Source: Streptomyces mangrovisoli | GTDB lineage: Bacteria; Actinomycetota; Actinomycetes; Streptomycetales; Streptomycetaceae | Direction of reading: 5' to 3' | Assembly: GCF_000974985.2 (NCBI RefSeq) | Contig: NZ_LAVA02000036.1 | Span: forward strand, 1-64,000 | Length of the DNA: 64,000 nucleotides | Part shown: one piece after another, positions 1 through 8,913 of the stretch | Numbering within the stretch: position 1 is the stretch's first letter | Layout of the letters: every line of letters begins with the position of its first letter | Program-made: the position numbers and the translations under genes | Notes under the pieces: model-generated | Database searches by the model: none | What the model saw: the letters and a program-made list of their open reading frames with translations, nothing else | What the model was told of the DNA's origin: nothing

Positions 1-19
1 GGGGCGCCGCGGCTCAGGC

Positions 20-1111
20 CTACTGGCCTACCTCGCCGTATGCGGCCAGCAGCACCGCCGGGTCCGGGCCCTCCAGGACCGTCGGCTTCGCCAGGCCGTC
101 GAGGACGATGAAGCGCAGCAGGTCGCCGCGGGACTTCTTGTCGACCTTCATCGTCTCCACCAGCTTGGGCCACTGGTCGTAGCGGTAGTGCAGCGGCAGC
201 CCGACGGACTCCAGGATGGTCCGGTGGCGGTCCGCCGTCGCGTCGTCCAACCGGCCCGCGACACGCCCGAGTTCGGCCGCGAAGTGCATGCCGACCGCGA
301 CCGCGGCACCGTGCCGCCACTTGTAGCGCTCGTTCTTCTCGATGGCATGGCCCAGCGTGTGGCCGTAGTTGAGGATCTCGCGCAGCCCGGACTCCTTGAG
401 GTCCGCGGAGACGACCTCCGCCTTCACCCGGATCGAGCGCTCGATCAGCTCCGCGGTGTGCGGGCCCGCCGGCGTGCGCGCGGCCTGCGGGTCGGCCTCG
501 ATGAGGTCCAGGATCACCGGGTCGGCGATGAAGCCGGCCTTGATGATCTCGGCGAGCCCGGACACGTAGTCGTTGACCGGCAGCGAGTCCAGCGCGGCCA
601 GGTCGCACAGCACACCCGCGGGCGGGTGGAAGGCGCCGACCAGGTTCTTGCCCTCGGCGGTGTTGATGCCGGTCTTGCCGCCGACGGCCGCGTCCACCAT
701 CGCGAGCACGGTGGTCGGCACGGCGATCCAGCGCACCCCGCGCAGCCAGCTGGCGGCCACGAAACCGGCCAGGTCGGTCGTGGAGCCGCCGCCGACGCCG
801 ACGACGGCGTCGGAGCGGGTGAAGCCGGACTGACCGAGCGCCTTCCAGCAGTAGGCGGCGACCTCGGCGGTCTTGGCCTCCTCGGCGTTGGGCACCTGGA
901 TGGCGACGGCCTCGAAGCCCTGCTCCGCCAGGTCCGCGCGCAGCGCGTCACCCGTCTCGGCGAGCGCCTCGGGGTGGACGACGGCGACCCGCTTGGCCTT
1001 CGGCCCGATCAACGTGCCCAGCTCACCGAGGAGCTGACGGCCGATCAGGACCTCGTACGGCTCGCTCCCGGCCGAACCGCCGACCTGAATTCTTGTCACC
1101 TGGTTCGCCAT
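20..1111 (-). CDS. aroB: 3-dehydroquinate synthase AroB (internal start)
   Basis: This is the second enzyme of the shikimate pathway, converting DAHP to 3-dehydroquinate with NAD and a divalent metal. The 363-residue product has the family length and motifs: the Gly-rich GVGGGSTTD nucleotide site, the PTTVLAMVDAAVGGKTGIN segment, the EIIKAG segment and the metal histidine segment NYGHTLGHAIE. The ATG is preceded by GGAGGA with four bases between, so it should be translated independently even though the upstream shikimate kinase frame has no stop before it. It is the last gene of the aroE-aroC-aroK-aroB group and ends at the left edge of the window; the next gene is outside. Confidence 0.95.
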   Translation of the reverse strand: MANQVTRIQVGGSAGSEPYEVLIGRQLLGELGTLIGPKAKRVAVVHPEALAETGDALRADLAEQGFEAVAIQVPNAEEAKTAEVAAYCWKALGQSGFTRSDAVVGVGGGSTTDLAGFVAASWLRGVRWIAVPTTVLAMVDAAVGGKTGINTAEGKNLVGAFHPPAGVLCDLAALDSLPVNDYVSGLAEIIKAGFIADPVILDLIEADPQAARTPAGPHTAELIERSIRVKAEVVSADLKESGLREILNYGHTLGHAIEKNERYKWRHGAAVAVGMHFAAELGRVAGRLDDATADRHRTILESVGLPLHYRYDQWPKLVETMKVDKKSRGDLLRFIVLDGLAKPTVLEGPDPAVLLAAYGEVGQ

Positions 1112-1669
1112 GGTGTCCTCCGGCCGGGGGTCCGGGGGTTGGCCCCCGGGAATTACGGTCTTCAACTCCAGTGCGTCCAGGACGGCTTCGGTGACCTCTT
1201 CGGGCTCGCGGCCGTCGGTGGACACCACGGCGGTGGCCACCGACTCGTACAGGTTCCGCCGCGCGTCCATCAGTTCACGCCACTGCTTGCGCGGGTTGAC
1301 GGCCAGCAGCGGGCGCGCGACGTTCAGGCCGGTGCGCTGGACGGCCGACTCCACGTCCATGGACAGATAGACCACACGGTGCCCGTCGAGCAGTGCGCGG
1401 GTGTCGTCGTCGAGGATCGCGCCGCCGCCCAGCGCCAGGACACCCTCGTGCCCGGCGAGCGCCCGCCGCACGAACTCCTTCTCCAGGGCGCGGAAGGCGG
1501 GCTCTCCCTCGTCGACGAAGATCTCCGCGATCGCACGGCCCTCGGCCACCACGATGTCCTCGTCGGTGTCCCGGAACCCGGTCCCGAGCCGCTCGGCGAG
1601 CCGCTGCCCGACGGTGGACTTGCCCACGCCCATCGGGCCGACCAGCACGACCACGGGGCGGGCGGTCAC
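20..1669 (-). CDS. aroK: Shikimate kinase read through in frame into 3-dehydroquinate synthase (AroK-AroB fusion ORF)
   Basis: The reading frame opens with a GTG whose GTGA overlaps the aroC stop. The first ~172 residues are a complete shikimate kinase (shikimate to shikimate-3-phosphate), with P-loop GPMGVGKST at residues 11-19 and a GGGA motif near residue 105. No stop codon follows the kinase. The frame continues through about 14 residues rich in Pro and Gly into the AroB methionine at residue 187, giving 549 residues. Most Streptomyces AroK proteins are separate and about 171 residues long. A good Shine-Dalgarno and ATG lie inside the frame at the AroB start, so both a fused protein and free AroB may be made. 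A base error in the assembly could also explain the missing stop. Kinase identity is certain; whether the fusion is real is open. Confidence 0.85.
   Translation of the reverse strand: MTARPVVVLVGPMGVGKSTVGQRLAERLGTGFRDTDEDIVVAEGRAIAEIFVDEGEPAFRALEKEFVRRALAGHEGVLALGGGAILDDDTRALLDGHRVVYLSMDVESAVQRTGLNVARPLLAVNPRKQWRELMDARRNLYESVATAVVSTDGREPEEVTEAVLDALELKTVIPGGQPPDPRPEDTMANQVTRIQVGGSAGSEPYEVLIGRQLLGELGTLIGPKAKRVAVVHPEALAETGDALRADLAEQGFEAVAIQVPNAEEAKTAEVAAYCWKALGQSGFTRSDAVVGVGGGSTTDLAGFVAASWLRGVRWIAVPTTVLAMVDAAVGGKTGINTAEGKNLVGAFHPPAGVLCDLAALDSLPVNDYVSGLAEIIKAGFIADPVILDLIEADPQAARTPAGPHTAELIERSIRVKAEVVSADLKESGLREILNYGHTLGHAIEKNERYKWRHGAAVAVGMHFAAELGRVAGRLDDATADRHRTILESVGLPLHYRYDQWPKLVETMKVDKKSRGDLLRFIVLDGLAKPTVLEGPDPAVLLAAYGEVGQ
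1112..1153 (-). repeat. GC-rich palindrome encoding the AroK-AroB linker
   Basis: On the minus strand the linker DNA holds a 7-bp stem (CCGGGGG/CCCCCGG) with a CCAA loop, followed by ACCCCCGG. It resembles the first half of the GC-rich intergenic element common in Streptomyces, another copy of which is at 46473-46540. Its presence exactly where an aroK stop would be expected suggests that the repeat replaced the native end of aroK. That origin is an inference. Confidence 0.5.
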
Positions 1670-2850
1670 CGGATCTCCAGGTGGTCCAGGAAGGAACGGA
1701 CATTGCGCCGCGTCTCCGGCACGCTGTCGCCACCGAACTTCTCCGCCACCGCGTCCGCCAGCACCAGCGCCACCATCGCCTCGGCGACGATCCCGGCCGC
1801 CGGCACCGCACACACGTCCGAGCGCTGGTGGTGGGCCTGGGCCTCCTCGCCCGTGACCACATCCACCGTGCGCAGCGCCCGCGGCACCGTCGCGATCGGC
1901 TTCATCGCGGCACGGACCCGCAGCAGCTCACCCGTGGTCAGACCACCCTCGGTGCCGCCCGAGCGGCCCGAGGAGCGCCGGATGCCCTCGTCGGTGGCGA
2001 GGATCTCGTCATGGGCCTTGGAGCCCGGCACCCGCGCCAGATCGAAGCCGTCACCGACCTCCACGCCCTTGATCGCCTGGATGCCCATCAGCGCCGCGGC
2101 CAGACGCGCGTCCAGACGCCGGTCCCAGTGCACGTGCGAGCCCAGACCCACCGGCACCCCGTACGCGAGCACCTCGACCACACCGCCGAGGGTGTCGCCG
2201 TCCTTGTGGGCCTGGTCGATCTCCGCGACCATCGCCTTCGACGCGTCCGCGTCCAGACAGCGCACCGGGTCGGCGTCCAGCCGCTCCACGTCCGCCGGGG
2301 TGGGGTAGACGCCGTAGGGCGCCTTCGCCGACGCCAGCTCCACCACGTGCGAGACGATCTCGATCCCCGCGGTCTCCTTCAGGTACGACCGCGCCACCGC
2401 GCCCAGCGCCACCCGGGCCGCCGTCTCGCGGGCGCTCGCGCGCTCAAGGATCGGCCGTGCCTCGTCGAAGCCGTACTTCTGCATCCCCGCGAGGTCGGCG
2501 TGGCCGGGGCGGGGACGGGTCAGCGGGGCGTTGCGGGCCAGTCCGGCGAGGATCTCGGGGTCGACCGGGTCGGCCGCCATCACCTGCTCCCACTTCGGCC
2601 ACTCGGTGTTGCCCACCATGACCGCCACCGGGGAGCCGAGGGTCAGACCGTGCCGGACACCGCCCAGGAAGGTGACCTCGTCCCGCTCGAACTTCATCCG
2701 CGCACCGCGGCCGTAACCGAGCCGCCGCCTGGCCAGATGGTCCGCCACCATGTCCGTGGTGATCGGCACACCCGCGGGAAGACCCTCCAGTGTCGCCACC
2801 AGTGCGGGTCCGTGGGACTCCCCCGCCGTCAGCCAACGCAACCTGCTCAA
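1666..2850 (-). CDS. aroC: Chorismate synthase
   Basis: Catalyses the last common shikimate-pathway step, EPSP to chorismate, using reduced FMN. The product begins LSRLRWLTAGESHGP and carries the other family signatures, such as the RRLGYGRGARMKFE segment and the RSSGRSGGTEGG segment near the C-terminus. A TTG start with GAGGAG six bases upstream is chosen because it gives 394 residues, the usual Streptomyces length, and the conserved N-terminus; an in-frame ATG 33 bases further up would add unconserved residues. The stop overlaps the aroK GTG, which implies translational coupling. Aromatic amino acids, folate (pabB/pabC at 58.6-60.5 kb) and many secondary metabolites depend on its product. 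Confidence 0.95.
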   Translation of the reverse strand: MSRLRWLTAGESHGPALVATLEGLPAGVPITTDMVADHLARRRLGYGRGARMKFERDEVTFLGGVRHGLTLGSPVAVMVGNTEWPKWEQVMAADPVDPEILAGLARNAPLTRPRPGHADLAGMQKYGFDEARPILERASARETAARVALGAVARSYLKETAGIEIVSHVVELASAKAPYGVYPTPADVERLDADPVRCLDADASKAMVAEIDQAHKDGDTLGGVVEVLAYGVPVGLGSHVHWDRRLDARLAAALMGIQAIKGVEVGDGFDLARVPGSKAHDEILATDEGIRRSSGRSGGTEGGLTTGELLRVRAAMKPIATVPRALRTVDVVTGEEAQAHHQRSDVCAVPAAGIVAEAMVALVLADAVAEKFGGDSVPETRRNVRSFLDHLEIR

Positions 2851-3012
2851 CGGTGCTCCTCGTGCTCGCGCCTCTACCTGCATCGGGCGCGACCGGGTGC
2901 GCGGCTCCGGCCCGCCACCTCCGATCCTCCCACGTCCGCGCCGCCGACCCGTCCGAGGTCCAGCAGACGGACGCGAAACCCGTGGTCAGCGCCGCGAGGG
3001 TCGGGCCCGGGC

Positions 3013-3852
3013 TCAGCGCTCCGCGAGCGCCCGCTCGCCGGCCCGGCGCATGACGTCGACGGGGGCGTGCGCACTGCCGGTCATCTGCTCGACCTGCAGG
3101 ACGGCCTGGTGCACCAGCAGGTCGAGACCGCTGACGACAGCGCCGCCGAACATCGACCAGCGGGCCGCGAGCTCGGTCGGCCAGGGCTCGTAGAGCACGT
3201 CGAAGAGGGTGGTGGGACGCTCCGGCACGGCGGCCGCGAGGGCGTCCGTGGTGCCGGCCGGGGTGGTCGCGATCACCAGGGGCGCGCGCAGCGCCTCGGC
3301 CGCGTCGGCCCAGTCGGCCGTGCGCAGCTCGACGTCGAGGCGCTCGCCCCACTGGCGCATCTCGGCGGCCCGCTCCGCGCTGCGCACATAGGCGACGACC
3401 TCGCCGGTGCAGATGCGGGCGAGGGCGGCGAGGGCGGAGGAGGCGGTGGCGCCGGCCCCGAGGACGGCGGCCGATTCGACCTGCTCGATGCCGTGCTCGC
3501 GCAGGGCGGCGACCATGCCGGGGATGTCGGTGTTGTCGCCGAGGCGGCGGCCGTCCTCGGTGAAGACCACGGTGTTGACCGTGTCGACGGAGGCGGCCGT
3601 CTCGCTGATCTCGTCGACCAGGGGGATGACGGCCCGCTTCAGCGGCATGGTCAGCGACAGGCCCGCCCACTCGGGCCCCAGCCCGTCGAAGAAGGCGGGC
3701 AGCCCGCTCTCGTCGACGTCGAAGCGGTCGTACGTCCAGCCGGTCAGCCCGAGCTCCGTGTAGGCGGCGCGATGCAGCACCGGGGACAGCGAGTGGGCGA
3801 TGGGCGAACCGAGGACGGCCGCCCGGCGGGCGTCAGTTGCCCGAGCTGTCAT
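3013..3852 (-). CDS. aroE: Shikimate dehydrogenase (NADP-dependent)
   Basis: Reduces 3-dehydroshikimate to shikimate. The N-terminal substrate domain has the SPIAHSLSP signature (residues 16-24), the catalytic lysine context LTMPLKRA, and NTDIPGMV, followed by a Rossmann segment AAVLGAGATASSAL. Its length of 279 residues is normal. The ATG lies 20 bases inside the end of mltG, with AAGGA about eight bases upstream inside mltG, so the two genes are coupled. A 162-base spacer without an obvious gene separates it from aroC. The association with mltG and ruvX is conserved in actinomycetes and seems to be operon organisation, not shared function. Confidence 0.94.
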   Translation of the reverse strand: MTARATDARRAAVLGSPIAHSLSPVLHRAAYTELGLTGWTYDRFDVDESGLPAFFDGLGPEWAGLSLTMPLKRAVIPLVDEISETAASVDTVNTVVFTEDGRRLGDNTDIPGMVAALREHGIEQVESAAVLGAGATASSALAALARICTGEVVAYVRSAERAAEMRQWGERLDVELRTADWADAAEALRAPLVIATTPAGTTDALAAAVPERPTTLFDVLYEPWPTELAARWSMFGGAVVSGLDLLVHQAVLQVEQMTGSAHAPVDVMRRAGERALAER

Positions 3853-5644
3853 TGAACTTTTCCTTGAGCTTCTGGAAATCCGCGTAGGTCTTGGCGAACT
3901 CGGTCTTGTTCTGGCCGTCGGTCGCCACGAAGTAGATCCAGCCGTCGTGGGTCGGATTCAATGCCGCCGCCATCGCCTCTTCGCCGGGGTTGCCGATCGG
4001 CCCGGGCGGCAGGCCCTTCTGGGTGTAGGTGTTGTACGGGTCCTTGTTGCTGTTGATCTCGGACTCGCTGATGTTGATGCTGCTCTGGCCCTTCAGGTAA
4101 TTGAAGGTCGAGTCGAACTGCAGCAACTGGTTGGTCTCGTGGTTGGTGGGTTTGAGACGGTTGTAGACGACCTCCGCCATCTTGCGGAAGTCGTCGTGGG
4201 TCTTGCCCTCGGCCTGCACCAGGCTCGCCACGGTCAGCAGTTGGAGCGGGGTGTCGAGCCCGAGCGTCTTCGCCTTCGCGGTCAGATCGTTCTTGTCGTA
4301 CGCCGCCTTCGCGCGGCCCACCATCTGCTTCAGGATCTCCGCGGGCTTCTGGTTCTTCGCCGCGGGGTAGGTGCCCGGGTAGAGGAATCCTTCCAGCGGA
4401 TCCTTTATGTCCTTGTCGGCGTTGGCCCAGCTGGGCAGCCCGAGGCTCTTGTACTCCTTCTTGGCGATCTTCTTCGTGCTGCCCGCGGACAGGTCGAGCC
4501 GTTTGTCGAGCGCCGCGTAGACGGCCGCGTTGCGCTCGCCGGGCGTGACGATCACGTTCGCCTGGCTCTTGGGGTCGAGCATCATCTCGACGGCGCTCGC
4601 CGCGGACATCTGCTTCTTCAGTACGTACGCGCCGGCCTGGATCTTCTTGCCGTCGGGGTTCTCCTGCTGGGCGGCGACGAACGCGTCGACGCTCTTGACC
4701 ACGCCCGCGTCCTTGAGCCGGCGGCCGATGTCGTAGCCGCCCGCGCCCTTGGGGATCTCGACGCTCACGGTCTGCGAGATGCCGCCGCCCGCGTAGTCCG
4801 GCGCGGCGCCGTAACGATTTTGGTAGTACTTCCAGCCGACATAGCCGACCCCGCCGAGGCCGCCGCCGAACACCAGGACCACGACCAGGCAGGCGCAGCC
4901 GTTGCGGCGCTTCTTCTTGCCCTTGCCGCCGGCCGCCTTGCCGCCCTTGTCACCGCGGTCCCGGCGGGCCTTGGGGTCGTCGTACTCGTCGTCCTCGTCG
5001 TCGTCGCCGCCGTCCTTGAAGAAGGCGTGCTCCTCCTCGCCCTCCTCCGGGTCCGGGTCCCAGTCGGTCCGGGGCGCGGGCTCGGGTTCGGTGCGCCGGC
5101 GCTGCGGCGGCTCGGGCGGCGGATAGGCCTCGGGCGTCTGGTAGAGGTCGGGCTGCTCGGCTCCGTACCCGTTGGTCGCTCCGCCGTACGGGTCACCCTG
5201 TCCGGTCCCGTAGGAGGCGGGCATGGGCGTGCCCTGGCCGTCCCAGCCACCCTGCTGGTACTGCTGGGGCTGGGCGTGGCCCACGTAGTGCTGCTGGTCG
5301 TACTGCTGCTGACCCTGGGGATGCCCGTACTGCTGCTGGTCGTACGCCTGCTGGCCCTGGGGGTGTCCGTAGTGCTGCTGGTCGTACTGCTGCCGGCCCT
5401 GGGGATGCCCGTACTGCTGGGGGTACTGCTGCTGCCCGTACTGCTGCTGGTCATGACCGGCCTGCTGGCCCCAGTCGCCGTAGCCGTTCTGCTGCTGCGG
5501 CTGCTGCGGCTGGTGCTGCTGGTGGCCGCCGTAGGAGGACTGCTGGCCCGCCTGGGCCTGCTGTCCTGCCCATCCGCCGTCCCCGTACAACGGGTCCTCC
5601 GGATGCCACGGTTCGGAGCCTGGGCCCCGGCCATACTCAGTCAT
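3833..5644 (-). CDS. mltG: Endolytic murein transglycosylase MltG with long Q/Y/G-rich cytoplasmic tail
   Basis: Inner-membrane lytic transglycosylase of the YceG/MltG family that cuts nascent glycan strands. Residues 1-180 are an extraordinary Gln/Tyr/Gly/His/Pro-rich tail with 14-residue repeats around HPQGQQAYDQ. Residues ~185-250 are an acidic then Lys/Arg-rich linker, one membrane segment spans about 250-272, and residues ~290-600 form the extracellular LysM-like plus YceG catalytic part. The probable catalytic glutamate is E479 in SLVQAEGK, matching the family's conserved Glu. Family members in E. coli are about 340 residues, so roughly 250 extra N-terminal residues are cytoplasmic. In polarly growing actinomycetes such a tail may bind divisome or polarisome proteins; that is inference. 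Confidence 0.92.
   Translation of the reverse strand: MTEYGRGPGSEPWHPEDPLYGDGGWAGQQAQAGQQSSYGGHQQHQPQQPQQQNGYGDWGQQAGHDQQQYGQQQYPQQYGHPQGRQQYDQQHYGHPQGQQAYDQQQYGHPQGQQQYDQQHYVGHAQPQQYQQGGWDGQGTPMPASYGTGQGDPYGGATNGYGAEQPDLYQTPEAYPPPEPPQRRRTEPEPAPRTDWDPDPEEGEEEHAFFKDGGDDDEDDEYDDPKARRDRGDKGGKAAGGKGKKKRRNGCACLVVVLVFGGGLGGVGYVGWKYYQNRYGAAPDYAGGGISQTVSVEIPKGAGGYDIGRRLKDAGVVKSVDAFVAAQQENPDGKKIQAGAYVLKKQMSAASAVEMMLDPKSQANVIVTPGERNAAVYAALDKRLDLSAGSTKKIAKKEYKSLGLPSWANADKDIKDPLEGFLYPGTYPAAKNQKPAEILKQMVGRAKAAYDKNDLTAKAKTLGLDTPLQLLTVASLVQAEGKTHDDFRKMAEVVYNRLKPTNHETNQLLQFDSTFNYLKGQSSINISESEINSNKDPYNTYTQKGLPPGPIGNPGEEAMAAALNPTHDGWIYFVATDGQNKTEFAKTYADFQKLKEKFNDSSGN
5271..5420 (-). repeat. 42-bp tandem repeats in the mltG 5' region
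   Basis: Units of 42 bp begin at 5313, 5355 and 5397 (the third is partial), and a degenerate unit precedes them. Each encodes 14 residues of the HPQG-QQ-YDQQ-YG type. The unit is a multiple of three, so copy-number change keeps the frame. Confidence 0.8.
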
Positions 5645-5764
5645 CGATCCCCTAGAGCCGCGAGGCGGCGCTCTGCCGACGTGCGGACCGGCTGCCGTTC
5701 CGCCTCTTACTGTGCGGCGGCTGTTCGAACACCGACGCTCGCGCGAGACGTTACCGTATCGCGA

Positions 5765-6229
5765 TCAGATGACCACTTCGACGCCCTCGCCGGGTGCTTT
5801 ACCTGACACCCGTTCGGATTCCAGGGCCTGCTGCAGAATGATGACTGCCGCCGCCTGGTCGACCACGGAGCGTCCCTTCTTCGACTTCACGCCGGAGGCG
5901 CGCAGTCCCTGATGGGCCGTCACCGTGGTCATGCGCTCGTCGACCAGGCGTACCGGTACCGGCTTGATGCCCTCCGCGAGCTCCTGGGCGAACGCCCGGA
6001 CCTTCACCGCGGCCGGGCCCTCGCTCCCCTTCAGCGAGCGGGGCAGCCCGACCACGACCTCGATCGGCTCGTACTCCTCGACCAGCTGTTTGAGCCTGCG
6101 GTGGGCGGCCGGGACGTCCCGTCCCGGCACGGTCTCCACCGGTGTGGCGAGGATCCCGTCGGGGTCGCACGAGGCGACCCCGATCCGGGCGTCCCCGACG
6201 TCGACGGCGAGCCGTCGTCCTCTGCGCAT
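5765..6229 (-). CDS. ruvX: Putative pre-16S rRNA nuclease RuvX/YqgF
   Basis: RNase H-like fold protein of the YqgF family, implicated in 16S rRNA 5' end processing. The 154-residue product starts with RRLAVDVGDARIGVA, whose Asp is the first acidic catalytic residue, has VVVGLPRSLKG in the middle, and VDERMTTV plus DQAAAVIILQQAL at the C-terminus, which supply the other acidic residues. It lies 11 bases downstream of alaS and 120 bases upstream of mltG in the same orientation. The alaS-ruvX-mltG order is widespread in Gram-positive bacteria. Confidence 0.93.
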   Translation of the reverse strand: MRRGRRLAVDVGDARIGVASCDPDGILATPVETVPGRDVPAAHRRLKQLVEEYEPIEVVVGLPRSLKGSEGPAAVKVRAFAQELAEGIKPVPVRLVDERMTTVTAHQGLRASGVKSKKGRSVVDQAAAVIILQQALESERVSGKAPGEGVEVVI

Positions 6230-6240
6230 GTCCGGCTGTC

Positions 6241-8913
6241 CTACTTCGCCGTCTCGTCGACCAGACGCGTGACGGCGTCCACGGCCTCGCCGACGGCGGC
6301 CGGGTTCTGTCCGCCGCCCTGGGCGACGTCCGGCTTGCCGCCACCGCCGCCGCCGAGCGTCTTGGCCGCGGTGCGGACCAGGTCACCGGCCTTCAGACCC
6401 CGCTCGCGGGCGGCGTCGTTGGTGGCGATGACCGTGAAGGGCTTGCCGTTGTTGACCGCGAACAGCGCGACCACGGCGGCCCGGCCGCCCTGGATGCGGC
6501 CCCGCACGTCGAGGACCAGCTTGCGCAGGTCGTCCGGCGTGGTGCCGTCCGGCACCTGACCGGTGACAAGTGCGACGCCCCGCACGTCCTTGGCGGAGTC
6601 GGCGAGCCCGGCGGCGGCCTGGAGCACCTTCTCGGCGCGGAACTTCTCGATCTCCTTCTCGGCGTCCTTCAGCTTGCCGAGCATGGCGGAGACCTTCTCG
6701 GGGAGCTCCTCCGAGCGGCCCTTGAGCAGCTCGGTCAGCTGGTTGACGACCGTGTGCTCGCGGGCGAGGAAGTTGTAGGCGTCCACGCCGACGAGGGCCT
6801 CGATCCGGCGCACGCCGGAACCGATGGAGGACTCGCCGAGCAGCTTCACGAGGCCCAGCTGGGCGGTGTTGTGCACGTGCGTGCCGCCGCACAGCTCCTT
6901 GGAGAAGTCGCCGATGGTCACCACGCGCACCCGGTCGCCGTACTTCTCGCCGAACTCGGCGATGGCGCCCTGCTTCTTGGCCTCGTCGATGCCCATGACC
7001 TCGGCGCGCACGTCCAGGTCGCGGGAGAGCACCTCGTTGATCTTCTGCTCGACGTCGGTCATCACGGCCGTGGGCACGGCGGACGGGGAGCCGAAGTCGA
7101 AGCGGAAGCGGCCGGGCTGGTTCTCCGAACCGGCCTGGGCGGCCGTCGGGCCGAGCGCGTCACGCAGGGCCTGGTGGGTGAGGTGGGTGGCCGAGTGGGC
7201 GCGGGCGATGGCCGTACGGCGGCGCTGGTCGATCGAGGCGTGGGCCTTGGCGCCCACGGTGATCTCGCCGACCTGGACGACGCCCTTGTGCACGTAGACG
7301 CCGGGGACCGGCTTCTGGGTGTCGCGGATCTCGATGACGGCACCGGAGTCGGACTTGATCCGGCCGGTGTCGCCGATCTGGCCGCCGCCCTCGGCGTAGA
7401 ACGGGGTGCGGTCGAGGACGATCTCGACCTCGTCGCCCTCGGTGGCGGCCGGCGAGGAGACGCCGTCGACCAGGATGCCGACGACCGTGGACTCGCCCTC
7501 GGTGCCGTCGTAGCCGATGAAGTCGGTGGGGCCGGCGGCGTCGGCGATCTCGCGGTAGGCGCCGAGGTCGGCGTGGCCGGTCTTCTTCGCCCGGGCGTCG
7601 GCCTTGGCGCGCTCGCGCTGGTCCTGCATCAGGCGGCGGAAGCCGTCCTCGTCCACGGACAGCCCCTGCTCGGCGGCCATCTCCAGGGTGAGGTCGATCG
7701 GGAAGCCCCAGGTGTCGTGGAGCAGGAACGCCTTGTCGCCGGGGAGCACGGCGGAACCGGAGGCCTTGACGTCGGCCACGGCGCCGTCGAGCACGTTGGT
7801 GCCGGCGTTGAGCGTCTTGAGGAAGCGGGCCTCCTCGGCGAGGGCCACCTTCTCGATCCGGTCGCGGTCGGTGACCAGCTCGGTGTACTGCTGGCCCATC
7901 ATCGCGATCACGACGTCGATGAGGTCCTTGACGACCGGGCCGGTGGCGCCGAGCAGGCGCATGTTGCGAATGGCGCGGCGCATGATGCGGCGCAGCACGT
8001 AGCCGCGTCCCTCGTTGCCCGGCGTGACGCCGTCGCCGATGAGCATCACGGCGGTGCGGATGTGGTCGGTGACCACGCGCAGGGAGACGTCCGAGTCGTG
8101 GGCGTCGCCGTAGGCCACGCCGGTCAGCTCGGTGGCCTTCTTGATGACGGCCATCGAGGTGTCGATCTCGTACATGTTCTGCACGCCCTGCAGGATCATG
8201 GCGAGCCGTTCGAGACCGAGACCGGTGTCGATGTTCTTGCTCGGCAGGTCGCCGAGGATCTCGAAGTCCTCCTTCGAGGTGCCCTCGCCCCGCTCGTACT
8301 GCATGAAGACCAGGTTCCAGATCTCCACGTAGCGCTCGTCGTTGACGGCCGGGCCGCCCTCGACGCCGAACTCCGGGCCGCGGTCGTAGTTGATCTCGGA
8401 GCAGGGGCCGCAGGGTCCGGGCACGCCCATGGACCAGAAGTTGTCCTTCTTGCCGAGACGCTGGATGCGCTCCTTCGGCACGCCGACGACCTGGTGCCAG
8501 ATCTGCTCGGCCTCGTCGTCGTCCTGGTAGACCGTGATCCACAGACGGTCGGCCTCCAGGCCGTAGCCGCCCTTGTCCTGGGGCGCGGTGAGCAGCTCCC
8601 AGGCGAGCTTGATGGCGCCTTCCTTGAAGTAGTCGCCGAAGGAGAAGTTGCCGCACATCTGGAAGAACGTGCCGTGGCGGGTGGTCTTGCCGACCTCTTC
8701 GATGTCGGGGGTGCGCACGCACTTCTGCACGCTGGTGGCGCGCGGGAAGGACGGCTTGACCTCACCGAGGAAGTACGGCTTGAAGGGCACCATGCCCGCG
8801 TTGACCAGGAGCAGAGTCGGGTCGTCCGCGATGAGCGACGCCGAAGGGACGACGGTGTGCCCGCGCTCCTCGAAGAAGCTCAGCCAGCGGCGGCGGATCT
8901 CGGCCGACTCCAT
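6241..8913 (-). CDS. alaS: Alanyl-tRNA synthetase
   Basis: Class II synthetase charging tRNA-Ala, 890 residues. The N-terminus MESAEIRRRWLSFFEERGH is typical. The editing domain shows HSATHLTHQ and, further on, CGGTHVHNT, the zinc-binding/deacylation His and Cys motifs. The C-terminal part is coiled-coil plus a DHHA1-like segment ending with Gly-rich GGGGGGKPDVAQGGG. Its ATG overlaps the stop of the upstream gene by one base (TGATG), so it is co-translated with the two small envelope-like genes upstream. Confidence 0.97.
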   Translation of the reverse strand: MESAEIRRRWLSFFEERGHTVVPSASLIADDPTLLLVNAGMVPFKPYFLGEVKPSFPRATSVQKCVRTPDIEEVGKTTRHGTFFQMCGNFSFGDYFKEGAIKLAWELLTAPQDKGGYGLEADRLWITVYQDDDEAEQIWHQVVGVPKERIQRLGKKDNFWSMGVPGPCGPCSEINYDRGPEFGVEGGPAVNDERYVEIWNLVFMQYERGEGTSKEDFEILGDLPSKNIDTGLGLERLAMILQGVQNMYEIDTSMAVIKKATELTGVAYGDAHDSDVSLRVVTDHIRTAVMLIGDGVTPGNEGRGYVLRRIMRRAIRNMRLLGATGPVVKDLIDVVIAMMGQQYTELVTDRDRIEKVALAEEARFLKTLNAGTNVLDGAVADVKASGSAVLPGDKAFLLHDTWGFPIDLTLEMAAEQGLSVDEDGFRRLMQDQRERAKADARAKKTGHADLGAYREIADAAGPTDFIGYDGTEGESTVVGILVDGVSSPAATEGDEVEIVLDRTPFYAEGGGQIGDTGRIKSDSGAVIEIRDTQKPVPGVYVHKGVVQVGEITVGAKAHASIDQRRRTAIARAHSATHLTHQALRDALGPTAAQAGSENQPGRFRFDFGSPSAVPTAVMTDVEQKINEVLSRDLDVRAEVMGIDEAKKQGAIAEFGEKYGDRVRVVTIGDFSKELCGGTHVHNTAQLGLVKLLGESSIGSGVRRIEALVGVDAYNFLAREHTVVNQLTELLKGRSEELPEKVSAMLGKLKDAEKEIEKFRAEKVLQAAAGLADSAKDVRGVALVTGQVPDGTTPDDLRKLVLDVRGRIQGGRAAVVALFAVNNGKPFTVIATNDAARERGLKAGDLVRTAAKTLGGGGGGKPDVAQGGGQNPAAVGEAVDAVTRLVDETAK

